Origin: Manduca sexta
Taxonomy: Eukaryota; Arthropoda; Insecta; Lepidoptera; Sphingidae
Direction of reading: 5' to 3'
Assembly: GCF_014839805.1 (NCBI RefSeq)
Contig: NC_051130.1
Coordinates: 868,001-932,000, forward strand
DNA: 64,000 nt
Shown: in pieces, positions 11,890 to 23,207 of the stretch
Layout: every line of letters begins with the position of its first letter
Numbering within the stretch: position 1 is the first letter of the stretch
Notes under the pieces: model-generated
The model's input: only the letters and a program-made list of their open reading frames with translations
Told to the model about the DNA's origin: nothing
Database searches by the model: none
Translations under genes and position numbers: made by a program

Positions 11890-12078
11890 TCTACACCCCT
11901 TATTCATAGAAGTTATTTATCTGAGGACAGAGCATTGCTGTGATAACAAGTCTGTTTCTCAGCTTTGTTTATCTGACAGCCAACTAGATTCAAGTTGTAT
12001 CATAATATTAGCCAATCACAACGGCCCTATGTCTACGCACTGCGAAGACTGCCATGCCGTCAGCACTGAGACTCTTCT
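11890..12078 (+). repeat. MITE-like repeat fragment
   Basis: Begins 'ccccttattcatagaagtta', the same terminal sequence as the foldback element at 38991-39071, and continues with 'tgataacaagtctgtttctc'. It is cut off at about 12078 by the Penelope-like fragment. Confidence 0.5.
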
Positions 12079-12079
12079 T

Positions 12080-12475
12080 ATTTGCGACTAGACAAGCTAC
12101 AAATTATTGCTAAAGAACACCGATTCCTGCCTAGGATGATTCGCGAGGCTATTGAAATTAAAAAATATCCTTATTTCAATGGGGAAGATGGTTGGAAGCT
12201 TGCACAAACCTGGGGTCCAGTTTTACATTTAATTAAATCGGAACCCAAATGACCGGCTGCCAGACTTCAACACACTGTGAGCTCATACTGCGTAAATCGG
12301 ACCACCAACAGCTAAAATTTAAAAAGTTGTACTTATATTTGTTAAATGTAGGTAGATATTGTAACTTTGACTTTGCGGATGAACAACACCTCAGCCTCCC
12401 CTGTGAGCACAAAGGCTGAAAAGTCTTTAAAACGTCGGGAAAACACCAAAATATTAAAACCGCGATAAAATCTGT
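12080..12475 (+). mobile_element. Penelope-like element 3' end, second copy
   Basis: Shares with 1540-1945 the coding end (AKEHRFLPRMIREAIEIKK on the plus strand) and the 3' noncoding tail with 'ccgcgataaaatctg'. It is 5'-truncated further than the first copy and lacks the YIG core. Confidence 0.75.
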
Positions 12476-12619
12476 TTTTTTTTTTTCATTTGAATGTAAC
12501 ACTTTTATGATATAAATACGAAACTTTGTGAAAATGTTTGGATGTTTGTAAGAAGTAAACAGCGAAAAAATTAAACGTAGGTAAATTAAATTTAGCTTTT
12601 TTTATACCAGTAATTTGCT

Positions 12620-13700
12620 CGAAAGGGTATAGGGTGCACAGACCAGGTCTTTTCCCTGCGAAATGTTGTAGAGAAATATTTGTCCAAAGGGCAAAAAGAT
12701 TTCTGCGCTTTCGTAGATTTGGAAAAGGCCTATGATAGAGTGATAAGGAATGAACTATGGTCAGCTTTGTCCGTGTTTGGGGTGAGTAGTAATCTAATTC
12801 GAGCGCTTAAGTCTCTCTATGAGAACTGTACTGCTTGTGTTAGAATAAATGGAGCCTACACTAACTGGTTTCGCATTAATAAAGGTGTGAGACAGGGATG
12901 TGTAGCGTCTCCATGGCTGTTCAACCTATTCATGGATAGCTGTCTAAAGGATATGAAAGAGAGTGAGTATGGGCTGAGGATGAATGAGTTGTCACTCAAT
13001 TGTTTGCTCTACGCTGATGATCAAGTAATTCTTGCTTCATCGGCGGAAGAGTTACAAAAGTTAGTGACAATTATGGATGGTGCTTTTGGGAGAAAGGGTA
13101 TGAAAGTGAATATTAATAAAACGAAAGTTATGGTGTTTGAAAGGGACGATAGCATGACAGAATGCAACATTATAATCCGTGATGAAAGGCTACAGCAAGT
13201 AAGAGAGTTTGTGTATCTGGGTTGTGTTTTCACTAGTGATGGAAGGAATGATAGTGATATAGATAGACGTGTGAGTGCAGGGAATCGGGTGAATGGGGCG
13301 CTGCACACTTTTATGGGTAGCTGCAAAGTGTCCAAAAAGGCACGACTGGCTGTCTATAGAGGAGTGTTATTGCCCACTCTGATGTATGGTAGTGAAAGTT
13401 GGGTATGGCAGAAAAAGCATGAAAGTAAAATTAAAGCAGTGGAAATGAGAGCGTTAAGAAGTATGTGTGGGGTGACTTTGAATGATAGAGTGCGGAATAC
13501 TACGGTAATGGATATGTGTGGAGTGACAGAGGATATAGTTACAAAAGTACTCGGAACCGGAGGGAATGCATGAAAGGATTAATGAAGGTGGAGGAAGCGC
13601 GAGAAGTATGCCAGGACCGTGCAAAGTTGCAATCCATAGTCTCTGCCTACCCCTATGGGATAAAGGCGTGATACTATGTATGTATGTATGTATGTATGTA
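12620..13700 (+). mobile_element. RTE-clade LINE reverse transcriptase, 5'-truncated, internal deletion
   Basis: Open frame from about 12627 to 13573. RT motifs in order: FCAFVDLEKAYDRV (catalytic-aspartate block A), GVRQGCVASPWLFNLFMD, CLLYADDQVI (YADD catalytic box), then INKTKVMVF and FVYLGCVF. After VTKV the reading breaks: about 168 bases present in the related copy at 16505-17002 are missing, at a short shared 'caaaa'. The element then ends with SAYPYGIKA (different frame), a stop and a (TATG)n microsatellite at 13675-13700, the usual RTE-style tail. N-terminal endonuclease and the first RT motifs are absent. Non-functional. Confidence 0.88.
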
Positions 13701-13724
13701 ATTTGCTCTCTTGAGATATGATTG

Positions 13725-14018
13725 AATAATTTAATCTGATTGTTCAAACAGATGATCAAAGCTATACACAGCTGATGGTACAATGGATTGCTACAGTGAT
13801 TTAGGGGCTTCTGTAGCGGAAAAAGTTTTCACGCGGGCAACATTCAGTAGAAGAATATTTTCGAGATTCCGTATTTTTTCTTTGTATTTTTTGTCTTTCT
13901 CTGTTCATTTGTTGGTCTATATTAAAAACCTTGAAAGCAGCTGACAATAATTTTAAAACATTATGCATTTTATAAGCAGCGTCAATGTATTTGATAGGTG
14001 TTTCTATAAATTGCGTGC

Positions 14019-14020
<2 letters not shown>
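13725..14020. other. Short stretch without recognised gene
   Basis: A possible Helitron tail piece ('ttttcacgcgggcaac' near 13827) lies between the RTE element and a microsatellite. Nothing else recognised. Confidence 0.4.
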
Positions 14021-14050
<30 letters not shown>

Positions 14051-14690
14051 GCCCGCAGGGGCGGCTTTGTGGCGAGCCGACGGTGAGTGGCGACACCGCG
14101 TTCCCTGATTCCGTGGGGGCTATATGAGACCCCCTGACCCTTGGCTTGCCTTAACTGGCCGGCTAGGGGTGGAAGTCGCAAGAGCTAAGAAACTCAGCTC
14201 CAGGGTGGAAGTGCTCAATCTGCGTAATAGCGAGGAAACCCGCTCCAGGACGCGACAGCGACCCGCGATGGTGATATCGGTGCACACCTCTCGACACCCT
14301 TAAGCCACCCACACCGGTGTTGCGTCCTTGGCTTACGTCACTTATGGGATGCCCATCTAGTGGGGGGCTAGTCACCGTCTGCCTTGAATACATAAGATTA
14401 AGACATTTTACTTGGCAGGCGTCCCATTGTTTCAATCAATATCCCAGCAACCAGTCCAGCTAGATCCCATCCATAGAGCCAGTATAATTCCCATCTTTTC
14501 TGCAATACTCCCTGTACCTTGCAAGCGCTGTATTTCCTCCATAAGTACAGACTGAGAGAGTACTCGCAAGGTGTATAAACTCCAACTAGAGTAAACTATC
14601 TTAAAGGAGCTTCTACGTGTTGGATCCATGTCCCCACGCAAGCCTTCCAAAAGGACCGGCCTTTATGCCATGATTTCCCGCACGAAAAAT
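14021..14690 (-). mobile_element. Retroposon-like repeat with (ATT)n tail
   Basis: On the minus strand a GC-rich unit (14690 down to 14051) ends in a clean (ATT)n run at 14021-14050, the look of a LINE 3' end with microsatellite tail. Features include 'gtggcttaagggtgtcgaga' and 'ctccaccctggagctgagtt'-like text. A 72-codon open frame (14650-14432) is unrecognised. The clade is not decided. Confidence 0.5.
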
Positions 14691-14696
14691 ACAACA

Positions 14697-14980
14697 TAAT
14701 AATAATAGCCCTGTATTATATACTGTTGGTCACGACCTCCTCAACTACTCAGAGGGATTAAGCCTTAGTCCACCACGCTGGCATAGTGCGGATTGATAGA
14801 CTTCACACACCCTCGAAATCCCTAAAGAGAACTTCTTAGGTATACAGGTTTCCTTATAATGATAATTCACAAAGAATACACATAATATTTAGAAAAGTCA
14901 GCGGTGTGTGCCCTTGGGTTTTAAACCTGCGGACATTCGTCTCGGTAGTCCGCTCCACAACCAGGCTATCGGCGTGTGCA
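14697..14980 (-). mobile_element. tRNA-derived SINE, family S1
   Basis: Reverse-strand A-box-like 'gatagcctggttgtgg' and B-box-like 'ggtttaaaaccc', then the body ending at the 'gccctgtattatata' terminus. A central part ('gttttccttcaccgttaaag') is deleted. Confidence 0.75.
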
Positions 14981-15118
14981 ATAAATATAAGTTGGAAATT
15001 ATATTTCTTTAATACTTGAATAATCCTAGTGAATGTAGGCTTATATCCTTTGTTATAAATGTCCTCTCTGAACATAAATATGTAGCAGAGTATTTGTGGG
15101 TATTAAATTTATTTTTAA

Positions 15119-15419
15119 CTAGCGACCCGCCCCGGCTTCGCACGGGTGCAATGCTGATACTAAATACACTACCGAAAAACTGTGGACGTTGTATATACAA
15201 ACATAGCGGCCCGCTCTGGCTTCGCACGGGTATAACATAACAAAATAAAAGTATTTCTCCACTATTTAATGGATGTCATTATACATATAAACCTTCCTCT
15301 TGAATCACTCTATCTATTAAAAAAAACCGCATCATAATCCGTTGCGTAGTTTTATAGATTTAAGCATACAAAGGGACATAGGGACAGAGAAAGCGACTTT
15401 GTTTTATACTATGTAGTGA
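15119..15419 (-). mobile_element. Short Helitron-like element
   Basis: Read on the minus strand it starts TCACTACATAGTATAAAAC and ends CCGGGGCGGGTCGCTAG. Flanking bases are A (15118) and T (15420) on the plus strand, as expected for insertion between A and T. A partial second copy of the 3' end ('gcggcccgctctggcttcgc') sits inside at about 15206-15231. Confidence 0.65.
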
Positions 15420-16505
15420 TAAAAAAAATTCTTCAAGTGAATTTATATAATTCTTTACGAGGAAATAAATGATCTTAAACTAAATTTGACTTTGAGAGGT
15501 TTATGAGGCTACGGAAAATAAAAAAATAGAAAATTATGTGTGACGCCTCCGTCCGTGAGAATTTTTCCTGCTTTAAATTAATAGTTTTCCCATGAAAAAC
15601 AAAATATATCTAATCTAATCACTGTACTGTAACTTAAGGGTGATCGATGTGATATATACATATCACGTAATGTATATTTTATCTGATTTTTCAATAACCA
15701 GATAAAATATACATTACGTGTGACTCTTATGTTAGCTCGGAGTATACATTTAAGATATGATGTCTAGAATTACCTCGTAAGTCGTAAAACTGGTCCTTAG
15801 AATATTTAAAATAATAAGTACACTCGGCTAAGATCGGATGAGGGGTAAGATCGTATAACGCAAAACACCACCAAAATACGGTTATTTTATAGTTTAAGTT
15901 ATAAACCGCAGTCGACGCTACGATCAAGAACATTGTTGTGTGCAGTCAAACCAAAAAGGTGGATTGCACTGTTCTTAACACTGATCGAGATTCCTACATG
16001 TATTTGTGAAACTCGTGATACTAAAATTTAGAAGCGTTATTAGTACGAAGTTCAATAACGTCCGATCTTTCCTAAGGGTTTCTCTCGATTCACCGAAAAA
16101 CCTTCGAAACTATCCCAATGCCCCTTACACTATCAATTTCAGTATACAAGTTTTTTGTATGGATTTATCTCAGGAAATGAAAACTGGAAGTTGGGTTCAG
16201 AAATGTAATTATAACTCGATTAAAGTGAGAAGTCAAACGATTTATCCATTTCATCCGCCCGAATGCATTTTTTATGTTATATTTTATCTTATGAATATAT
16301 TTTACATGATCATTGAAATATCAACCTTAAGTTTATTATGCTATAATTATATTATAACTAATACTTGGTTTCTACTGAAAAAATAAAGCTATTATAATAA
16401 CCAGGAAAGTTATTCGCGGTTGGAGACGAGACCGACACTTCATATTATTTTGTTTTTTGTTTTCCATTTGTGGCTTCATAAACCACTGAAAGGCAACATA
16501 AATGA
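15420..16505. other. Unassigned stretch with hairpin and one longer open frame
   Basis: Contains the perfect hairpin at 15664-15720 and an open frame at 16006-16386 (plus, 126 codons) with a hydrophobic C-terminal part. I recognise no family, and no splice or promoter context supports it. Probably non-coding. Confidence 0.4.
15664..15720. repeat. Perfect 22-bp inverted repeat (hairpin)
   Basis: Arms 15664-15685 and 15699-15720 are exact reverse complements around a 13-base loop. The arms are AT-rich with CACGTAATG at the outer end. It could be a small MITE remnant or a foldback transcript. Confidence 0.85.
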
Positions 16506-17002
16506 TAAAATACATACATACATACATATTATCATGCCTTTATTCCATAGGGGTAGGCAGAGACTATAGATTGCCACTTTGCACAATCCTGGCATACTTC
16601 TCGCGCTTCCTCAACCTTCATTAATCTTTTCATGCATTCCCTCCGGTTCCGGGTACTTTTGACCTGGCCTTTACTGAGAATGTCAGATACCTGACATTCG
16701 AAGGTTCGGTGCGGTCGACCCCTACCGGCTCTTCCATCCACATTCGCCTTATAAACCCTCTTTGCCAGTCTCTTATCATCCATCCTCTCCAAATGCCCAA
16801 ACCACCTTAGCATACCCTTCTCAATTTTTGTAACTACATCCTCTGTCACTCCACACATATCCATGACCGTAGTATTCCGCACTCTATCATTCATAGTTAC
16901 CCCACACATACTTCTTAACGCTCTTATTTCCACTGCTTTAATTTTACTTTCATGCTTTTTCTGCCATACCCAACTTTCACTACCATACATCAGAGTGGGC
17001 AA
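16505..17002 (-). mobile_element. RTE-clade LINE 3' end
   Basis: On the minus strand: LMYGSESWVWQKKHESKIKA, MLRWFGHLERMDDKRLAKRV, GRAGRGRPHRTF and the C-terminus SAYPYGIKA, followed by a (TATG)n tail at 16511-16530. It belongs to the same family as 12620-13700 but keeps the 168 bases that copy lost. 5'-truncated at about 17002. Confidence 0.85.
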
Positions 17003-17141
17003 TAATATTATGTAAATATTGAATATTTAAAATTGTAATATATTCTGGTAATTTTTGTGTATAATATGACGCTATTATATAAAACAGATACATTGACAAA
17101 TATTCCATTATTTGCTCCACTTAACGCACACACTTACACAC

Positions 17142-17440
17142 TGACCGAGACGAATGTCCGCAGGTTCAAATCCCAAGGGCACACACCTCTGACTTTTCTA
17201 AAATCATGTGTGTATTCTTTGTGAATTTATCGTTCGCTTTAACGGTGAAGGAAAACATCGTGAGGAAATCTGCACATCTGAAAAGTTCTCTATGGGAATT
17301 TCGAAGGTGTGTGTAGTCTACCAATCCGCACTAGGCCAGCGTGGTGGACTAAGGCCTAATCCCTCTCAGTAGTAGAGGAGGCCCATGCTCAGCAGTGGGC
17401 AAGTGTATAATACAGGGCTGATATTATAAAGTAAGGGAAT
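17142..17440 (+). mobile_element. tRNA-derived SINE, family S1
   Basis: B box GGTTCAAATCC at 17163-17173; full body through 'gtgctcagcagtgggcaag'-like end at about 17403; the A-box part is missing (5'-truncated). Confidence 0.8.
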
Positions 17441-17989
17441 ATGAGTAAAGAAACTTTTTGCTTTGTTATATAATCGGGGACCAATAAAATAAAAATGTTG
17501 ACTGGACAAAGCAGTTATACAGGTCTGTGATTGACATACTAAATCTCTTATTATTTTTCTTTAAGTATGGTTATTGTGAACGCGGCCTTAACTCTAATAC
17601 TCAAATCAAAACTGGCATCCAATATCTATTACATGGGCAATAAAGCTCAAACTGAAGAACCTATCGAGAGGAAAAAGGATGAATCACATCAATCATGGAA
17701 AAACGAAACAACCATCGAAACGCGAACTATTTCAAATCATTCATACTATATTCATAGGTACGCATTGCCTCCGTAGTCATTCTGATTTTGAGCTACGGTA
17801 ACGTGAACTCAACATTGTTAGGAATAGGGATAATTTCAAGTAATACTCACTAAATGCAGCTGGTCTAGCATAATGGAATTTTCAAACGATTTGCAGATAG
17901 TGTAAATACATATTTAATAGTTTATCGTGATATTGAAGCGTTTGGATGTTTGTTATAAGCTAGTGCATAAAATTTGGTGATAGTATATT
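17441..17989. other. Unassigned stretch
   Basis: An open frame at 17567-17776 (69 codons, lysine- and threonine-rich) is unrecognised. No other structure seen. Confidence 0.4.
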
Positions 17990-18200
17990 CGTATCCGCCC
18001 GCATAACGATCACCATAGCGTCCCACGTAAGTGTCACGTTCTGAGATCAGCCTGTGTATATCCGGCTCCAAACAGATCGTCAAAATTGTGTAGACTGATA
18101 AGGAGTAATCATCTCTTATTAGTCAACATTATATCTTAATTCTCTTGCACTTACCGTCATGTGCACTGCAATCACTTTGCCTTACCAGTAAAAAAAATAT
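17990..18200 (+). repeat. Interspersed repeat, family S5
   Basis: 'tatccgcccgcataacgatc' start, 'cagcctgtgtatatccggct' middle and 'cacttaccgtcatgtgcact' end. The same layout is at 27345-27585, with pieces at 37530, 45595 and 54060. Confidence 0.6.
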
Positions 18201-18671
18201 TTCAGAAAAGCAACAGAAAACAGCTTTTTAAAAAAATCATAAGGAGTCGAGTATTTATAAGAATTATAAAAAATCCTCAAAGTAAAGTGACATGCGTAGG
18301 CAGGCCCAGAACTACGCTACAAAATATGCAAGCATGAATATTCTACGCGCGGTCCTGGAGCGGAGAGACGCTTGTAAAAAACATATCGGCGTATGCTGTC
18401 GAGAAGGTGCATTATTAGCCCTGGTAAATTTTTGCACCTTGTGACATTGTCATACGGATTCTACATTGGATTGAGATAAATTAACATGAAAGAAAGTATT
18501 CCATAATGAGACGATTAAACCGCTTTCTTGGTAGTACGCATTACGATCGACTAAAAGCATATTTGAAATTTGAATTAAAAACGTACGACACTGCACCGTG
18601 ATCAATAGAGCGAGACAGAAAATTAGTTAAATCTCATAATGACCTTGACTTTTATTGTATTAGAACTGAGA
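18201..18671. other. Unassigned stretch
   Basis: No gene or repeat recognised; a less AT-rich patch at 18280-18420 is unexplained. Confidence 0.4.
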
Positions 18672-18800
18672 GTATAATGGTAAGCGATACGACCGCTCAT
18701 AAACATTGGAAATACCAAATAGAACTATGACTTTCGGAGAACTGTATGCACACTCCTTCTCTTGTCACCTTGAGACATAAGATGTTAATTCTCACATGTC
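18672..18800 (-). mobile_element. SINE-like repeat, family S4, fragment
   Basis: 'ggtaagcgatacgaccgctc' through 'cataagatgttaattctcac' matches the 3' half of the S4 unit in reverse. Confidence 0.6.
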
Positions 18801-18838
18801 TTCCAAAACGTATATTATAATATATTAATTAGAAAATT

Positions 18839-19165
18839 TTAGCGGCGATAGCCTAGTTGGGCGTGGAACGGCCTGCCAAGACCTATGTCCACAGGTTCAA
18901 ATCCCAAGGGCACACACCTCTAACTTTTTTAAAAAAAATCATATGTGTATTCTTTGTGAATTTATCGTTCGCTTTAACGGTGAAGGAAAACATCGTGAGG
19001 AAACCTGCACATCCGAGAAGTTCTCTATAGGAATTTCGAAGGTGTGTGAAGTTTACCAATCCGCACTAGGCCAGCGTGTTGGACTAAGGCCTAATCCCTC
19101 TCAGTAGTAGAGGAGGCCCGTGCTCAGCAGTGGGCAAGTATATGAAACAGGGCCGATATTATTAT
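18839..19165 (+). mobile_element. tRNA-derived SINE, family S1, near full length
   Basis: Best copy: A-box-like TAGCCTAGTTGG at 18850-18861 and B box GGTTCAAATCC at 18894-18904, about 32 bases between them as in tRNA promoters, then the conserved body to 'agggccgatatta'. RNA polymerase III transcription is inferred from the boxes. Confidence 0.85.
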
Positions 19166-19924
19166 ATTATAATTAGAAATTTACATTGCTGTGGTGTACC
19201 TACCACCAGTGTAGCAATGTCTTGAAAACCAGAAAACACCCGTTCAAAAAATACTTATTAGCATAAATATATATTACGTCACCCAGACTCTTACAAACAA
19301 ATGTGGCACCTAACACAATTTTATAATCTCATGAGGTTCAGTTACTTTTTTCGAAACTTCTAAGATCTGACTTCGCTTGTAGTGAAAACTTTGGCTGAAT
19401 CATCTGTATTGTATGGTGTTGTGGTACAGACACTCGGCAATATTGCGCTATAATCCATCTTTATTTGTCAGAGGGCTAGTGATCTATCGTTACTGCTGAG
19501 AACATTATTAGGTTACGATGGCTTTGGCATTGGCTGGATGCGGCTTACGCGGTTTTATACAGGGTCATTTAAATTGCTTGACTAAAAGAACTCACTCACT
19601 TACAGTCTTCCAAATGCTTAACAATAAGTTACCCGAACTGTAGATGTGATGAAATAAGGTCTAGTTTCGAACATAATAAATGTCAACAATAAGTATTTTC
19701 AATTTCTATAAGGGAATTCATGACAGCGCAACATCAAACTTTAATCAGAAATCCACTTGGAAACATCGTGTTCGAAGTAAACTACAAAATGATCAAAAAT
19801 CAAAACGTAAAACCGAAATTTATTGTGAAAATATTCACTATTCATGAATGATTTTTGGGACAATGTCACCAGAAGTGAAGTCGAGTATGTGTGTTCATTT
19901 ATTAACACAATATCCAAATGACCC
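19166..19924. other. Unassigned stretch
   Basis: No gene recognised. The repeat-end motif recurs at about 19892-19928. Confidence 0.4.
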
Positions 19925-20045
19925 CGTGTAGCTTCTTAAACTTTCTTTGTGTATTGCGCGCACACTTTTGCACTATAATATCTTCTACGTACCTGGTTGA
20001 TCTCAGTTGAGGTTGACCGCCTTGGCCGGAATTGGGCTAGGACGA
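19925..20045 (+). mobile_element. SINE 3' end, family S2
   Basis: 'cttttgcactataatatctt' and 'tggttgatctcagttgagg' followed by 'ccttggccggaattgg' match the 3' part of the SINE at 33040-33387 and extend it. Confidence 0.55.
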
Positions 20046-20179
20046 ATTCTATCATTCATTCATTATTTTATTTGTGTTTATTTTTCTCACACATAGTCAT
20101 TATAATTAGTATAATTAATTAGTATAAAACAAAACAATCATAAACATTATTTAAACATAAAATTATTAAATACTAATTA

Positions 20180-20446
20180 TTAGGTGTAACAGAGAATAAA
20201 TAACAAAATCTTTGGCAATTTACTCCACTTACATGCCAAAATATCTGTTTTGGCATGTACCTCATCAGTCCTAATCGCTCGGGTGAAAGCCGGTTTTGCC
20301 AAGAGATTGGTCCTGGCCGCCGGCACCGCCAGCAGCGGCGGGCGGCGCCGTCTCCACACGTACCGATCCGGCACGCTCAGACACAGGCAGCGCAGAACCC
20401 CCGGGTTGTCCTCGACACCACGAAAGCAAACACAAAGCAACATCAT
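20180..20446 (-). mobile_element. LINE ORF2 C-terminal fragment (probable)
   Basis: A GC-rich island in AT-rich DNA. The minus frame contains ARTNLLAKPAFTRAIR followed by a DIL-x-C tail, which resembles the C-terminus of Jockey/CR1-type LINE polyproteins. No RT motifs are present. Assignment rests on this short pattern only. Confidence 0.45.
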
Positions 20447-21483
20447 AAACTTTCGCTATATGATTATTTATAATACACAGAAACACATACGCGCTCTTTA
20501 TCTTCGGTAAAGCAAGGCCCAACTAGTACACCTACTTTTCACCGTGTGTATTACGTATAATAATATTGTTATAGGTGGCGCGCCTATCACTGTATCGGAC
20601 AGGAGTTCAAAGTCCTGGAGAGAGAGTACTAATGGCTAACACTGAGCAAGAAGACTTAATATGACTTTACGCGATCTATGATTGAACCTGAAACCTTAGC
20701 AATGTATATGGCTAATACAACTCCGCCACCGACGCAATAATCTGCCCTTCTCTTCCAAATGTACCTAGGAGTGCTACGCGACGGGAGGTGCGCGTGCCGA
20801 GGCTGTTCCACATGGACGCATGCAGGACCAATGCCAGGGTTCGTGCGCCTACCTGTCGAATCGTCGAAATTTATAATACGCATTTCCACATTCTTGATAT
20901 TTTCTCTTTTACAAAGCAAAAATTAAAAAAATCAATTTATGACTTACTTTCTAATAATGTATCATAAACTGAATATCGCAGGCTTGAGTTTTTCTCATAC
21001 TTGTGACCCATAGACGTTCGTTGCTTTGTAATGTTTTCTGTGAAACTGTTAACAGTGTTATTGGTTACATGTTTAATACAGTACATGTGTAATTTTACCC
21101 TTTACTTATTTAATGTGTTACTGTTTTCTGTTCCTTTTGAATAAAATAAAATGCCATCCCTTTCCCCGATCAAGGCTCGAATAATTTAATCTTGATAATG
21201 GGCGACATAGGAGGATGTATTTATGCAGAAGAATTACAATTATTTAAGTCAATATTGATCCGAGAAATTCTAAACACCACCTCTTCTCTGATCATTTCTA
21301 ATTTATATAGGGTTGGCTCTCCAAATATGTCTGCGCCAAGCATTTTGGGTTTTATAAATTGTTGTTCTTAATTTAATCATAAATCCAAAATTATCGATCG
21401 AAATCCCAATCCAGAAATAATAATTGCAAGATTGCCTTACAGAGAATACATATTATTATGGCATTAACTACGCCTAATTATTT
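20447..21483. other. Unassigned stretch
   Basis: An 87-codon minus frame (20919-20656) in a GC-richer patch is unrecognised. The rest is AT-rich. Confidence 0.4.
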
Positions 21484-21690
21484 TTTGCGCTTGAATCTCG
21501 GGTCAGCCAAAGTGATATTTGGGTTTTTCTGCTCAGTATCAGCCCGGAGTCTGGAATTTGTGCCCGATATGGCGTAAGGCTCGGCGCTATCACATCATGG
21601 GACGGAACACACTTGGCGAAAAGTGGGTGCCCTGGTTGCGCCTCTGCATACCCCTTTGATGATAAATGCGTGATGTGTTTTGTTTTTATA
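21484..21690 (+). mobile_element. tRNA-like SINE, family S3
   Basis: B-box-like 'gaatctcgggtcagcc' near the start, then 'gtatcagcccggagtctgg' and 'gatgataaatgcgtgatg'. Related copies lie at 25330, 26525 and 38405 (reverse). Confidence 0.65.
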
Positions 21691-21920
21691 ATTATTAATC
21701 AGTATTGCAACGACAATACTCGTCCTTAAAAGCAATCACCGACTCTTTAAGTCAGTCCGTCTGCGCTAGTTGTCCACATCCAGCGCTTTACATCCTCGAC
21801 TGTATAACATGTAAATATGCGAAGATTCCCCAAGGACGGTTTCAGCGAGTTTTTGTATAATGTGGGCTCGTCACGAACGCACAGGTATTTTTCCGTCGTG
21901 TGCGCGTGTTCTATAAAAAT

Positions 21921-21992
21921 AGAAGGCTAAAAACAAGGAAGTGAGTTATAAGTTGTGACTTAAACTCATTTCCTTGTTTTTCGCTAGCCTTT
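21921..21992. repeat. Imperfect inverted repeat
   Basis: Arms 21921-21945 and 21965-21992 pair over about 22 bases (AAAAACAAGGAA in one arm, its complement in the other) with a 3-base bulge. Confidence 0.65.
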
Positions 21993-22194
21993 ACTAGGAA
22001 ATTGAAATGGGATATCATTTCCAATAATTATTACAATTACATTGATGATGTGCGTGCATTAGCTTATATAACTATTTTGACTATCTACAAGAGACTTGGA
22101 AAAAAAAAATACAAAAAAAGTAATGAACAATTGATGACAATAAAGAAAGCCCGGAGTTTCTTTCTGTCTTTCTTCTTCGGGTAGTCATCACTTA

Positions 22195-22492
22195 GGTAGC
22201 TAGTGAAAGGCTGGTAGGTTAGCTAGGTTAGGGCTCATGTCCTCGCCGGTGAGGATCGCGACGCGTTACCCTTATATTTTCCCCTACTTGCCAGCCCAAG
22301 CTGGTTACTTCGGTTTGTACCTTGTATTGTATAAATTTTATCCCTAATTTAAAATGTCCATAGTTATATAAGAAATTTTAATAGTTGTTTAGAAATAATA
22401 ATTATTCTTATTCTTTGTTTTGACGTATCATAAGTGCAACTTTGTTCGCCTACGTGATAAATAAAGTATTTTATTTTTTTATTTATTTATTT
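22195..22492 (+). mobile_element. LINE-like 3' untranslated end with AT-rich tail
   Basis: Text 'gctcatgtcctcgccggtga' through 'ataaataaagtattttattt' ends in a TTTATT repeat after an AATAAA signal, like the 3' end of a retrotransposed LINE. The short frame before it (22002-22184) could be its last codons, unproven. Confidence 0.5.
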
Positions 22493-22703
22493 TTACATTA
22501 AATAAATAGTTGCACAATAAAAACTGCATGGTCGCGATCATGTAATTCACACTATAATACTATATGCTATACTTTAGAATAATAATATTTTTTTAAACAA
22601 ATATTGAAATATATTGCTGAAAGATGTATGTAGGCATCACTGTTTAGCGAATTATGTACTACTTATCTGTAAATTGGATAAAATAAAAAACTTTACTATA
22701 TTA

Positions 22704-23207
22704 TCTATACTTATAATAAATCTATAGAGAGGTCAATTCTGTACATGAAATATATTTCCAAAATAACTATCAGGGGGTGATTAGGGATCGATACTGATGC
22801 CAAAAATGCAATTAGTAAAATTTTTGTCTGTCTGTCTGTCTGTATAACCGTTATAGAAACAAAAACTTCTCGACGGATTTTAACGAAACTTGGTACAATT
22901 ATTTTTCATACTCCTGAGCTGGTTATAGTATACTTTTCATCACGCTACAATTAATAGGAGCAGAGCAGTGAAGGGAAATGTTGGAAAAACGGGAGAAGTT
23001 ACTCCATTTTTTAAACTACCGTCGCGTGTGCAACCTTAATGGTTAAAAGTTCCTTCGATTTCACCAGGATCCCATCATCAGACCCTGACCGGACAATCGG
23101 ACTACCTGCATACCACCATACATTAAAAAAACATCCCGACAAATTGAGCACCTCCTCCATTTTTGAAGTCCGAAATCCACGCGGGCGAAGCTGCGGGCGG
23201 AAGCTAG
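22704..23207 (+). mobile_element. Non-autonomous Helitron
   Basis: Begins TCTATACTTATAATAAATC at 22704 after an A and ends GCTGCGGGCGGAAGCTAG at 23207 before a T. The 3' end has a GC stem (GCGGGCGAAGCTGCGGGC region) before CTAG. A (TGTC)n run sits at 22828-22844. Length 504 bp; no protein coded. Confidence 0.78.

Noticed and set aside
13454..13783. Minus-strand frame of 109 codons
   Set aside because: Antisense to the RTE element and runs through its microsatellite tail.
16006..16386. Open frame of 126 codons
   Set aside because: No family motif, low-complexity hydrophobic end, AT-rich context; likely chance.
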